Both the position numbers and the translations under genes were made by a program. This document shows, one piece after another, positions 36,468 to 49,100 of a DNA stretch of 64,000 nucleotides. The DNA is from Saxidomus purpurata. Taxonomy: Eukaryota > Mollusca > Bivalvia > Venerida > Veneridae. Below the pieces are notes generated by a model. That model did no database searches, was not told the DNA's origin, and saw nothing but the letters and a program-made list of their open reading frames with translations. The DNA lies in contig JAFMSR010000008.1 of assembly GCA_022818135.1 (NCBI GenBank), positions 13,673,399 through 13,737,398 of the forward strand. Reading direction: 5' to 3'. How positions within the stretch are numbered: the stretch's first letter is position 1; the number at the start of each line of letters is the position of its first letter.

Positions 36468-36995
36468 AATAGTTCCTTTCTTCGCAGTGATCCCCCTTGT
36501 ATTTGTCCACGAGTTAGATACGTTTTTCATTTTTGAAAAAATATCAAAGTCATAGTAAATGAGAGCCATATAAGTTTTTGTCGGCCAACGTGCGACAATG
36601 TTTTTAAACAGTAAATACAACCAGGCTTCAAAATATTCTACCGCAGAGTGGTCTGTGTTTTAGTAACGCCAAAATCCGTTTTTTAAATGAGTCTCTTGAT
36701 TCTGTTACGGCTAAGCACCGTTTTTTCATCTTTTGCAGATATATTAAATCATTGTTGTTGTTAGTTGTAGAGATTTTGGCAGTGGAAGGGCAGCAACTCC
36801 TGCATGCAGTTGTTTTTTTTTTTAACTGACTCTCCCAGTCAAAATAGGAAAAGTGATACATGTTGTATTTGGAAAGTTATTATTTCATACTGGTAGCAGA
36901 TTGGGTTAAAAGCTATTATTTCCTCTACCCTCTTTAAACACACCTATTTCAGCTGGATTTTTAGTTGAAAAAATGTGCATAATTCCACTTTAATT
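36468..36995 (+). repeat. Interspersed repeat, copy 2 (interrupted)
   Basis: Matches the 17148-17437 repeat: 'agttcctttcttcgcagtga' at the start, then after about 260 unrelated bases 'ggcagtggaagggcagcaac', 'ctgcatgcagttgttt', 'aaaagctattatttcctcta' and 'gtgcataattccact'. The unrelated part could be an insertion here or a deletion in copy 1. Strand is nominal. Confidence 0.6.
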
Positions 36996-37117
36996 AAAAA
37001 AAATTTCCAAAGCTTGAAGTAGTAGTCTATCAGATGATTGGGAAAAAAACCCAAATTAAAATGCATTTTTGGTTTCAACATAATTTTTATGTAATGTAAA
37101 CAAGGTAACACTGATAG

Positions 37118-37544
37118 TAGGGATGTCATTGATTAAAATGTTTGTATCGATATATCGATTTAGAAATATCGGCGATACAGCGATATTCAATACATGAGCA
37201 TAAAAAAGTCACTGACTACAAATTCTAACTAATCTCTTGACTTTATTTGTACTAAACATATGGTTCTGGTCTATAATATATATCAACCCTTGCAGTGCTG
37301 AAATATTTTTGCCTATGAGACCACATTTCATTAAATTATCATTCGTTAGAAAAACATGGAACTCTGGGTAGAGAGATTGTTTATATTCCGGTTGAGTTTT
37401 GATGGAATTTTCAAACGGGAAACTGTAGATCATTGCACTGTAAAGCATTATTTGATATACGATTTTTCAAAACGGCAATCAATATCGAATCGGAAGTGTT
37501 TTATCGTTGATATATCGATATCGTTCGAATTGATTACATCCCTA
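37118..37544. mobile_element. hAT-type MITE with 8-bp target duplication ACTGATAG
   Basis: Termini TAGGGATGTCATTGATTA and TGATTACATCCCTA are bounded by the perfect direct repeat ACTGATAG (37110-37117, 37545-37552). Subterminal zones carry palindromes of the TATCGATATATCGATA type instead of the GAATATTC type of the 12783 element. It is 427 bp long with no transposase. ORFs running through it (e.g. 37356 on the plus strand) are not supported. Confidence 0.85.
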
Positions 37545-38310
37545 ACTGATAGTGACATATGCATACTCAAATATGTTGTCAGTAAAATGTATTTAAGATC
37601 ATCAAGAACTTTTTGCATAATAAACACATTTTTGGTATTAATTTTGAGGCTAACTTTATATTCCATGGATGCATAAACATTTTTTTTCAGCTTCCATAAA
37701 TTTTGTATTGGATTTATAATTTTCACATCTTTAATGGTGCTCAATGTGCATATTGTGCACGTGTACACTTATTCAGTATCATGCAAGGAGTCTATTTCTT
37801 TTAAAACAGGTTTTCTTTTATTTCTTAGTATTTCTCTTTCCAAATCAATGAGCTATTTCAAGTGCAACTGGGTCCATGTTTAATTTGTTTTAACATTTTC
37901 ATTATGTGGAACAAGGCACAATCTTATACTGCTAAAAGGCAAATCTTAGACACTTCTCAGTTGTCACTAACAGCCATTAGTTTGTTGTTATAGCATGGAT
38001 TGACTGGTGGCTTATGATGGGTTTTATGACTGTGTATTGTAGTTTTAATCCTGCCCCATGGGGGTTCTGTGGACACCTGGTACTTTATGACATACAGTAG
38101 ACAAAAGTAGATAACCAACGGATTGTGTTGTTTTAGGGAAGGGTCAAGACTGGTTATGTAATATGTAATATACATTTATCTGAAAGGACATGATTTTTTT
38201 TGGATAGCCCTTCATAAGTCCAGACAGAAGGCAAGAAAACAAGCATGTTGCAACAGAATTTCAGTTCTTATTTCTACAGTAGTTGCATACAGTAGTATCG
38301 TCACTTTATT

Positions 38311-38562
38311 CCATTCCACATTCCACAGTCTCTAATATAGTATTGAAGTGGTCATACCCTTATATTACAAATATGATTTAGCCAGAAAATATAAAAACTG
38401 ATGTTGATTTATTAAAAAAAAAATTACAGAGCTTTTCCATTCCACATTCCACAGTCTCTAATATAGTATTGAAGTGGTCATACCCTTATATTACAAATAT
38501 GATTTAGCCAGAAAATATAAAAACTGATGTTGATTTATTAAAAAAAAAATTACAGAGCTTTT
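38311..38562 (+). repeat. 126-bp tandem duplication
   Basis: Two adjacent copies of 126 bp start ccattccacattccacagtc and end ...attacagagctttt; I see no more than a couple of differences. The near-identity indicates a recent local duplication. No gene lies here. The rest of 37553-39128 contains only AT-rich sequence and the GGGGACGGACATTACA-like motifs. Confidence 0.85.
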
Positions 38563-39136
38563 CAATTGATGGAATTCACAGAATTCTATGGACTTTCCCT
38601 TAATAATTATACAGAAACGCAAAACCTGTTATTTTACTGCAAATTTATTTGTTTTAAGATCATTAAACTCCAAAAAATGTGTAAGATATTCAAATATATA
38701 TGGTTTTTAAGATCATGTTTTGAGGGGGGTGGGGCGGTGGGGGACATTACAGATCTTTTACACTTTCTTCAATAAAAAGAAGCGGATAGTTTTCCATCAT
38801 TTTTGGAAATGTTAGTATTGACATCAGGTGTAACAATACTAGGACATACATTTGCACTTACATAAAATCCATACAAAAATTTATAACTAGGGGACGGACA
38901 TTACAGATTTTCTACCCAGACTTAAATTTCGCAACAAATTAATTACATCACGAAAATTTTATGGTTTGTTGCACACTTCTGTAACTCTGGCAGTGTAAAC
39001 TAGCACTGTTTCGGACAGCTTCATCTGTGATATTTAACAATTCCAGGTTCTTATGATTAAGATTTTGCTGTAATTTCAGCACATTCAGTTTTCTCAGTTT
39101 TAAAAAGCGTTACACAGGTACCACTTTCATTCAAAG

Positions 39137-40303
39137 CAGGGATGGGTCGAGTACTTGGGGTTAGTACTTGAGTAAGTACTAAGTACTAGATGCTAAAGGA
39201 GTACTCGAGTAAGTACTAAGTACTCACTTTTGTGTCTGTACTTGAGTAAGTACTGAGTAGTACTTAAAGTACTCATGAGTACTTCCTGAGTACTAAATTT
39301 ATTCTTATTATTATATGCATAAAACTGTCTAGATGACAATGATGGGTCACATCATGTTTTTCAAATTTTATGTAGAAAAAATTTAATAAGGAGTATTGTC
39401 AGCATGCAAAAAAATAATTAACCAAGAAAAATATAAATGCAGAAATATATTCATAAATAAGCTTAAACACAGTTTAGTGTAAAATTCTATTCACCAAAGT
39501 GACCAATTTGTGAAAACTAAATCTGCCTGAATACCATAATTCATTGTTATTAGCAAATTGCTATTGTGTATTGTATACGGATCATTAAGGTGATATCACC
39601 TCTATTTACTCCACAAAATGTTCTGTATATTGATGTTTTATAAGCTTACTGAAGTAATATATTTGGTATTTCGGATGAGACTAAAACCGAGGTCCCTATA
39701 CACCTGGCATGTATAAGAACCAAGAGTGTCTCTGGAATTGGGATGCTTTTTGTATCTTGCACTATCCTTCGAAACCTTAAATAACTAACCTCTTCTGGAG
39801 GCGTTAGTACAGTCATTCTGGGGTTGGTCATATGGGAAACTGGTACCAATGATAAAGCCCTAATATACAATATGATATGTTACAGTTAATTTGGTAGTTC
39901 TACCATAACTTTAACTACATTTACTGAATTAACTGTGACCATGATTTATTTATAATGCATTTATAAGTTATTATAATACAACATGACATAGTACAAAAGT
40001 AGGCAGGTTTTTTTTTTAGCTGATCCAATTTGTTGTTGATATGAATTATTTCTTACCATTCACTTGATATAATTATATACTTCATTAGGTTACTTTATGT
40101 TTCATTTTACACATAAGTGTGGAAGTACTCAGAGTACTCGTAAAGTACTCACAAGTACTGGCCATTTTGCTTTAGTACTTAAGTAAGTATGAGTACTTGT
40201 ACTCATAATTTAAGAAGAGTACTAAGTACTGCTGAGTACTTGAAAATTGGTACTCGAGTAAGTACGAGTACAAGTACCAACTGGTACGAGTAGCACATCC
40301 CTG
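39137..40303. mobile_element. hAT-type MITE with 8-bp target duplication ATTCAAAG
   Basis: Termini CAGGGATGGGTC and ...GCACATCCCTG are flanked by perfect ATTCAAAG repeats (39129-39136, 40304-40311). The ends are filled with variants of AGTACTTGAGTAAGTACT (about 200 bp on the left, 180 bp on the right). The 1167-bp interior between them is AT-rich and without a transposase; a short minus-strand ORF at 39646-39870 is unconvincing. Confidence 0.85.
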
Positions 40304-40311
40304 ATTCAAAG

Positions 40312-41477
40312 GAAGAATATTGGTAAATGATCTCAAACAAATATAATGTAATGGTTACTGTATACCAAATTAATGCTTACTTTCTTCAGTTCTTTGTGGT
40401 TAATAAAACATGGATAGAAAGCATTTAAGTTGTAATCTCCTTTTATAAAGGGTGAACTTTTTGTGTTACAGGTGAAAATCACCATTTTTTTATAGTTCTG
40501 TCTTCCATAACTAAATTGGCCTTTTTATTGTGTCAGTTGGCCATATTCTAGCCCAACAAATTGTGCGCCAGGGCTTTTTGTTATATACGACAGCCGCCCT
40601 TCAGACAGACATCTATGTAATATCAGTTTGTAAAATCTTGCAGTCGAAATATTGAGGCTAACCATATTCCTATAGCGTCAAAGACCTTGGGCTATTTTTT
40701 TACTACACCTGTCTCTCCTATAAGTTTTCTTTTGAATTTTCTCAAAAATGCCCCCTGCATTAATGTAGTTCTGGCTTCCATAACCAAATTTATTTGCTAT
40801 AGGCCTAATGAGAAATAGGAATCCTTGGGCAAGCATTATTGATGTCATTAAATTTATATACATGTACCAAATGTACAGAGTTTATTCGATCACATTACAA
40901 TCTGTTTCTAAATATATACACAAATATTTATTTTATTTAGATACCAATCTTTTGTAAATGTCTTGTGATTTTCCTGTACAGTAAATCTCACTTCGATTTA
41001 CGGTACAACGTTTAAACTCACAGTCCAAAAAGTAGGTCAGTATCTTTCGGCTTAAGTGACATGACCCAATTATCTACTAAGGGTATATGTAATGTTTACA
41101 TTCAATTAACAACAGGATCTTATGGGCGGACCTTTATTATTAACAACAGGATGTTGTAGTAACATTGAATGACTGACGTTGTAAACTGACAAGACAGTCA
41201 TATATTGTACACGCCCTCACACTAGTAAAAACTAAAAGATGGCCGATGCTGTATACAGTATACTTTTTTACTTCGGTACCGATTTATCAACTTGTTACGG
41301 TTGCGATTTAGTAAAAATTAATCAAATTGCAAGTACCTTGTTTTTCACTCATAGCAAATATCCGTATTTTAAAATGACACAAGTTTATGTTCAAATAATC
41401 TGTAGAATTTTGTCCACACAGGAGAGATCGCCGTGACGTCACACGGCAATTTGTGAGCAATAACAGTTGTGTTTACA
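40312..41477. other. Non-coding DNA, nothing recognised
   Basis: AT-rich sequence between the hAT MITE and the large inverted-repeat structure. An ORF of 65 codons from 41239 follows a reasonable start context but resembles nothing I know, and has no splice or family support. Confidence 0.3.
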
Positions 41478-43090
41478 ACAGTGTGCATAACCCACGTGAC
41501 TTAAAATTGCGACGTCATTTTTAGCTACTGCGCCAAGTAAAAGAGCTCCCGACTCGGAGTTTCAAAAGGTTTAGTCCAGTCCCTGAGGACCTTGTGTACC
41601 GGCTAATTTTCATATCAATGTTTAGATAAATGTTTGAAGTGTCAGAAAAATTTGGGTGGACTTGACGCATGATGGTACGTTTTCAGAAATCCAAGATGGC
41701 GTCCAAGATGGCCGCCAAAATACTGAAAAACCACTAATTTTCACTTTTCAGTCCCTATTAAGTAAAAAATAACATATTTTTTAATCCTTATGTACATAAA
41801 CAATTAAATACATGTCTTTCCACTTAATAAAGTTGTTTTATGCCATATTTTGTGACACATATTGAAAATATTTAAAACAATCCCTGAAAAAATGTGTGAA
41901 AAATGACTAAAAAATCATAGGGGGTGTACATTTTCATGTCTCTTATTAAGAGTTTGAGCCAGAGTTTCAATATTATTATTTTAGATGTAAATTAATGTCA
42001 TCTTTTTTCTTTACATTAGTGTCTTTTTTATTGTTATAGGACACCTTTCCATTCGTTTATTGCCATTTTCTTAGAAGTGGGTGGGGTAAATGAATTTACA
42101 TTGCGAAAGCCTTATAATAAATATGCATTTTCAAGCGTTTCTTTGCCAAGAACTTGATATTTCTATCATGTTTGCCAGGATTTTCACTGAAAAGTTCTTA
42201 AAAATACTTTCTCTTTGTTTTAACCGACCTTTATCATTGTTGCTATGGTAACAGCTTTCGAAAATATGAAAACTGGCTATTGTTGTTATTCAGGTGAGTT
42301 TTGTTTAACAAAAAAAAATGTGTTTTCTTTTCATATAATAATACAAAATATACAAACTGGTCAAGCTGAGTCGCAAGAGAGTGAATGAAAAATTGAAATA
42401 GCATTCGGATGTTGGTCATTTTGGATAACATTAAAAGTTAAATGATATGAAAATCCGTATGTAATGTACCCTTTTAGACGATGTTTTCTTTCTTATATGG
42501 AGAGTATGTTATATAAATACAGCAGTCCCATATCAAATAAAGAAGGAAAACTATATCGCTATATCCAGAGTCGTTATATACGGATTTCACTGAAAATTGT
42601 ATGTAGTTTAGTTGCTTAATGATGATATGTTTACGCTCTCGTTTATAGAGTGCAAGTTTTAGTTAAATTATAGTAAATATTTTCACCATTATGTTAAAGA
42701 ATATTGTTTAAATACACGGAGTTTATAGACTAAAGGATGAGTTAGCTCCGATTTTCATCGTGAAATTTAAAGAGAACTTCCAGAAAAGTTTTTTTTCAGA
42801 AGCTGTCACAGTTAGCACATTTTAACACCTGCATGTTGACAGCATGTTACCCTTGTAGCTTTTACAGAAACTGAAATCTTTTATTATGTGCCGAGCATGA
42901 TAAATGAGGTCACATTTCTTTTACATGCATGCATAATAATGAACATTTGTCACAATGTATGAAGATATCACACTATTTTAACAAAAAATAAAAAACTCAA
43001 TGAAACTCTATCATTGTCTCATTTATATCATGTAGTTTGTGTAATCATTTCGCCAAAGCGTATATGAAAGACAGTTAAATTTTTATAGAC

Positions 43091-43413
<323 letters not shown>

Positions 43414-44757
43414 ATGTAATACCAATCATTTGATAAATGTCATATATGAATGATACTTCTTTAATTACTGAACTCGATTGAAACTTTCATACAAACTCAA
43501 ACTTTATGACCGGCATAATGGGGATATTTGTTACATTGTTTGACAATCATTGATTGAATTTAACATAAAATTTGTATTTTTTTCATTCTCTTCAAATACA
43601 AGAGCAATGTTAAAAACTGATAGCTACTATTTTCTTGCACAGAAGCAATTTTTTATTTCGAAATTTTAAAAGACAATTGCAATATGACAACAGTGATTCA
43701 TTATTATTCTTTTTTGCTTAAATTATTTTGGCGATACCTTATGAAAACAGCGTATCATGGTTAAAGGACATAAAGTATTACACCAGATATTAGATATCGG
43801 AAGAGTACATATTTTTGCCACAAAATATAAATGAGACTGTTACAAAATTATTAACACAATGAATAAAAATCCTATGTTAAAAGAAGCGACTCAGGCGTGA
43901 AATTATTCTGTGAGACGTAAAGATTAGAGGAAACCGTGACGCCTTATTTGTGCGTATTTAAAATGTTGTAATAACTGTACGTAGAAATTTTTGCATGTTA
44001 ATATTTAAATACTATTTGTTTGAAACATGCAAGAAAGCGAGTGAGAAGGCCCCTTTTCCCGTGTCGCCGGTCTTAAAATAATAGCTACTAATTTCAGACA
44101 CATCATAACTGTATATTATTTAAATGATGTTCTGTTCACAAAAATTTTAAAGTGGTTACATAATCTGTTTTTAATGACAATCAAAACACTACTGTATAAA
44201 TTTTGAAACAGGACGCTATCAAAGTTATTTAGGTTAGGACAAAACGGGGTTATTTTAGGTTGTAGAGTACAAAAAATGAATTCAGTAGTAGGGGAAAACA
44301 GCTGTGAAACCTACATTGGATGAGTCGCTGGCCGGGTCTGTTACAGGTTTCACATTAATGGCAGTACGTAATCCATTGAATTTGGTATACTTCTTACTTA
44401 AAACTGCATATTTTGTTTTTATTCACATCACTGTTTAGTTATGCTGCGATCAATAACAGAGTATCTAATCACGCATAAAATGAAATTCAACTTTAGTATC
44501 AATGTTCTTAGTGATAAGGAAAAGCTTTTTGGAATTGTGTTGGAGTTGCAGTTTCAACAACATATGATCCATTTCTGAAAACAGCAGTTAAGTTTCTAGA
44601 ATTCTGTATAGTTTTACTACCTTCTTATAGTTTGACTGCTTGTGACCTGACAAGTAAGATGGGCACACGATGGCAGGTCTGAAGGTTTCTTGGAATGTAT
44701 TTGGTAGATTTCGCAAAATGTCTGAACACACATGAAGAAGACTTAGTTGTCATAAAC

Positions 44758-44810
44758 AAGAGGGCCAAGATGGCCCTATATCGCTCACCTGACTACCATT
44801 GGCTATATAG
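44758..44810 (+). mobile_element. Helitron-like start fragment
   Basis: Starts caagagggccaagatggccc and continues 'tatatcgctcacctgactac' exactly like the full copies at 34630 and 35218. It is cut off at 'ggctatat', where a foldback element begins. Only the first 50 bp of the family remain. Confidence 0.65.
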
Positions 44811-44959
44811 AGAATATAAGGTTACTGTCTTTTGATAACAGTTGATATCGGACGAGGATGATATCGGCCGGGGAAAGCCGAGGCTTGCCGAGGCTTTCCG
44901 GTCGATATTCATCCGAGTTCGATATCAACTGTTATCAAAAGACAGTAACCTTGTATTCT
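44811..44959. mobile_element. Foldback element, arms of about 65 bp
   Basis: Left arm agaatataaggttactgtct and right arm agacagtaaccttgtattct are inverted copies that continue inward through 'tgataacagttgatatcg' to 'ggggaaagccgaggc'/'gccgaggctttccgg'. The centre is GC-rich and almost loop-free, so a single strand would make a long hairpin. It interrupts the Helitron-like fragment before it. Confidence 0.75.
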
Positions 44960-46176
44960 ATTTAGTATGCAGCTGTTTTTAAAAACAAAGTAAATTATGT
45001 GATTCACGTATTTATGACGTCATCAACGGTTTAAGTCAGCTTTTAAATCCAGCACCATTAATGCTGTGCTTCATGGGAAATCTTGAACATTAAAATATAC
45101 CTAGAAAGGCATTTGTACACTTTTAAAAGGCGGTTTAATACGTTTCAGCTCATATCATAGTTGTAAGTATTTCATTTTTAGGTCTATTACTTTGAAATAT
45201 AGCTTATTCTAGGCGGAAAACAGTCGTCTTTCCATAGATTATAATCTATCCTTCACCAGTTTAGTCGTTTGGTCCCCAAAATGAGGCAAATGGTCAAATT
45301 TGAGAAATTTTGAGAGCTAATGTGACAAGTGTTCACACAGTTTGTAACCTAGCCCATTACTATGTACATAAACAATGTTTCTATCAGTCAACGAGAGTTC
45401 ACGAGGATGATTAACATCTGAAAAATGATTTAAAATATGACTTAAATGCAAAGAAAGCTAAATATTTGTTCTTTTGAAAATGGGCTACGGTGCAAGCAAA
45501 TTTAGTAAGGGCTAATGCGACAAGTCACTTTTAGAGTACGGTGCAAAAAATTAAACAATTTCTGTTGAAAAACGACAGAACTTTGAAAGAAAAATATATA
45601 TATCAAAATTGTTTAAGGTAACTGCGGACCTGAGGACCAGAATTCAAAAAGTAGATTGAAAAGTACAAAATTCGGCCAAGGTAAAGATCTACATCTATAT
45701 TTTCAAGAATTAAATTCTGTTTTTCTATTTAGCTTAAACATTCACATAAAAAACGCCATCTGGGGGCACCCGTTTTTCTAACGAAAATTGATCGTTTTTC
45801 TATCATAATTTCAATAATATTTTGGCGATTTCACTTTTTTCAAGTGTACATTATTTTGACAACAACCTTTATTTGATAGAAGCAATTTTAATGTGTCTCA
45901 TGCATTACAAAACCAATATTTCTGCGAAAGCAAATAGTCCGAAACCAAAAAGTAGTGAATTTGTTTCGTCAAAATTTACGGATTTTGACATATAGCGCGT
46001 TATCCGCGAGATCATAGTTTTTTTTATAGATTTATATTATATGCATCAGGTTGTGCTCTTGAAAATAATCGAATAAAAAAGGCACGTGTTTACGATGGCT
46101 TTTTCCAAAAAAATGCCTTCAAATTACGATCAAATGCTAAAAACGCGCCATTGACAACGACGTTATGCGTCGCTAT

Positions 46177-49100
46177 TAGTAGAGCAGCAAAGGTCTAAAA
46201 AGTGGCTTATTTAAGGAGAAAGGTTGCACAAAAAAGTAACAAGCTGAGTTATATACCAACATGTTTGGGAGACATTGTAGTTTATTGTACAGAAGATAAG
46301 AGTTGCCGACCTTGGGTGGAAAGTTGGAAAAGGTCAAGGTCAAGGTCAAATTCAATACCAAAATAAAGAAATACCTTACTTTACTTAAATGTTAAATAGT
46401 GTTTTAAACGCACATGGAATGGTAAACTATTTAACTTAACATAATACCTCAATATCAATGCTACAAATCTGCTTCCAACTTTTAGTCTGCTAAGGTTTAG
46501 GTCAATGTCATTTCAAGGTCAAATACTAAAAAATCACTAAAAATTAACTTTCTACCAAATATCAAATCTGTTAACTTGTATAAATGATTGTAAAACACAT
46601 ATCTTTACTCATTTACATAAGTATAGGGTTATATCCATTGAAATGGAAGCAATTTTGTAAAAATAAATGTTAATATGGATGGGTATATAATTGAAATTAC
46701 CCCACCCACCATCCTAAAATATTTCATTTGCGCTTACTGCATCTGCAATCCACATACAATACGACCGTGTTTTTGTTATAAATATCACTGGAAACAGTTT
46801 AACAAATAACAATTTTTCTAAAACTACTGTTTTGACTCTTTTGTACTAAATTGGATTAGCATGGGTCAAGGTCAATGTCATTTCAAGGTCAAATAGTTAA
46901 AAATCACCAAAAATAAGCTTTCTACCAAATATCAAAGCTGATACATTTTATAAATGATGTTTAAACACATATCTTTAAACTTTAACACAAGTAAAGGTTT
47001 ATATCCGTTGAAATGAAAGCAATTAAGTAAAAATAAATGTTTATATGGTAAGTATAACTGAAATTACCCCACCCACCACCCTTAAATATATAAGTTGCGC
47101 TTGCTGCATTTACAATCCAAAAACAATACGACAGCGTTTTTGTTATAAATATTACTAGAAACTTTTTAACTGATTACATTTTTTCTAAAACTACTGCTTT
47201 GGACCTTGTACTAAATTTGAAAAGCAGAGGTCAATGTCATTTCAAGGTCAATATCACGTAAAATTCATAAAAACCATTAAACATCATACATAGCATTACT
47301 TATAATACATTCAACTTTTTATTTTTCTACTTAATGGCACGTCTATATAGCACAAGCATGTACCAAATTATCTTTGAATAAAAAAGAACTTGTACAATAG
47401 GCATTTTACATAGATAATGTTATGTAGTTAGGGTACTTAATATTTTTCAGCAACATTTTTGATACATGTGTTTGTAATTTCAGTATGAACATAAACACAC
47501 TGATAAACTGACCATACACAGTAAGCTTATTTGAGATGGAATATATGTACATGTTTTCAAGAGATATTCTTAAAGTAACTACAGCTTACCACCATATGAA
47601 AGTACATGTACATATCATGTACGTTTACCCCACCCACCATGTTAATATAAGCTTTCTTCTTGCAATGCCAGCCCATATTGCATACATAATATAATGAAAA
47701 CTAAATGTCTAAACAGAGTTTCTGCACTAACTGTTATAATTTTTTATCTCAAGTTATTTCTGAAGTTATAACAATTTTCAATTTCATTATTAAACTAAGT
47801 CGATACGAGTGTTTACAGTGTATTTAAGTAAAATTATACTAAAACTGAAATGCCCATCATTGCTTATTAAAAACATACAACGCATGTCTTGACCCCAATG
47901 ATAATAGTATCAAGGTTAAGGATGTCTGATGATGGTAGACAAATTTCAAAAGCTCAAGATAATACATTGCTTCAATGGTAATAGTACATTGTACCAAGGT
48001 CAAGGATGCCTGACGATGAACAAATTTCAAAGGCTCGAGACAATACATTGTCGTCAGAGTTAATACATGGAACTGGTAGACAAAATAAAAGCAAATTCCT
48101 GAAAGTCTTTACAAGGACAGTAAGCTACTTGGGAGTCAATTTGTTTATTACTTTAATACTAAACCAACCATGTAAACAGTGCCCTACATGTCCATGTACG
48201 AACTAAATATTAAATTATTTTCGACTAGTTAATAACTAAACCTATTTACCAGTATAAGTTTGCACTATACATGTGTTATGGTGCATGCACAATACATTTT
48301 TGTTATCTGCACGAATTAATGATATTTACTTTCACCACCCTCTCGAAGTAGACAGAAATGAAACTGAAGAAACAACAAAAGGCTAAAATGCTTAGCTCAA
48401 AGATGTGATGTAGAACTGCAAAATTAGGAATTTTCTGTGACAACAGGTATGAAGGTACTTGGAAATGTTTTCCATGCAAAAGCAATGCCTGACAAGCTTC
48501 AGAAAAAGTAAGATGTTGTATACAACCATTCTATTAGTCCAGCCTACCAATTATGAACTCGTGTATAATACTCTTAAGCGTTGTAAGGAGCAAATGAGTG
48601 CTCTTGATCAAGATTTTTGTCCAATAGCATTCGATATGGGTTTGCAGTAGAGATTATATAATCGTGACAAGGTCTTATGAATATGGTGTGTGGCGTCATT
48701 CTTTTAGATCGGGAATGCACTTGCTTATGCTTTTTATGATTGGTGGTGTTCTATAATTACGCTGTCTTCTCCATTTTCGAATCTGGTGTGCATCTTCTCT
48801 GACAATCTATCCCAGCTTGACCTAGACAATGCAACAGTCTTTAATGCCTTTGTTAGATGAGTTCAGTGCTCAAGGGCGGGAAGCACCACCAACGTTGGCC
48901 TTTTGGGACAATTACCTTTAGAACATTTGAACACCATTCAAATTGTATCTAAATGCATCTAGCCATACCCTCTTTGATGTGTGTGAAACAGTCGGTCTCT
49001 GTTTTTATCATTTTATCTTTGCATCAAGCAGAACAATATATGCATGAGATATGTGCTATTTTGTATTGAAAATACAAAGACTACCTAATATTGTCCACAA

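Noticed and set aside
41239..41436. 65-codon plus-strand ORF with a reasonable start context
   Set aside because: No recognisable domain, no splice or poly(A) context, and a length expected by chance in this amount of sequence.
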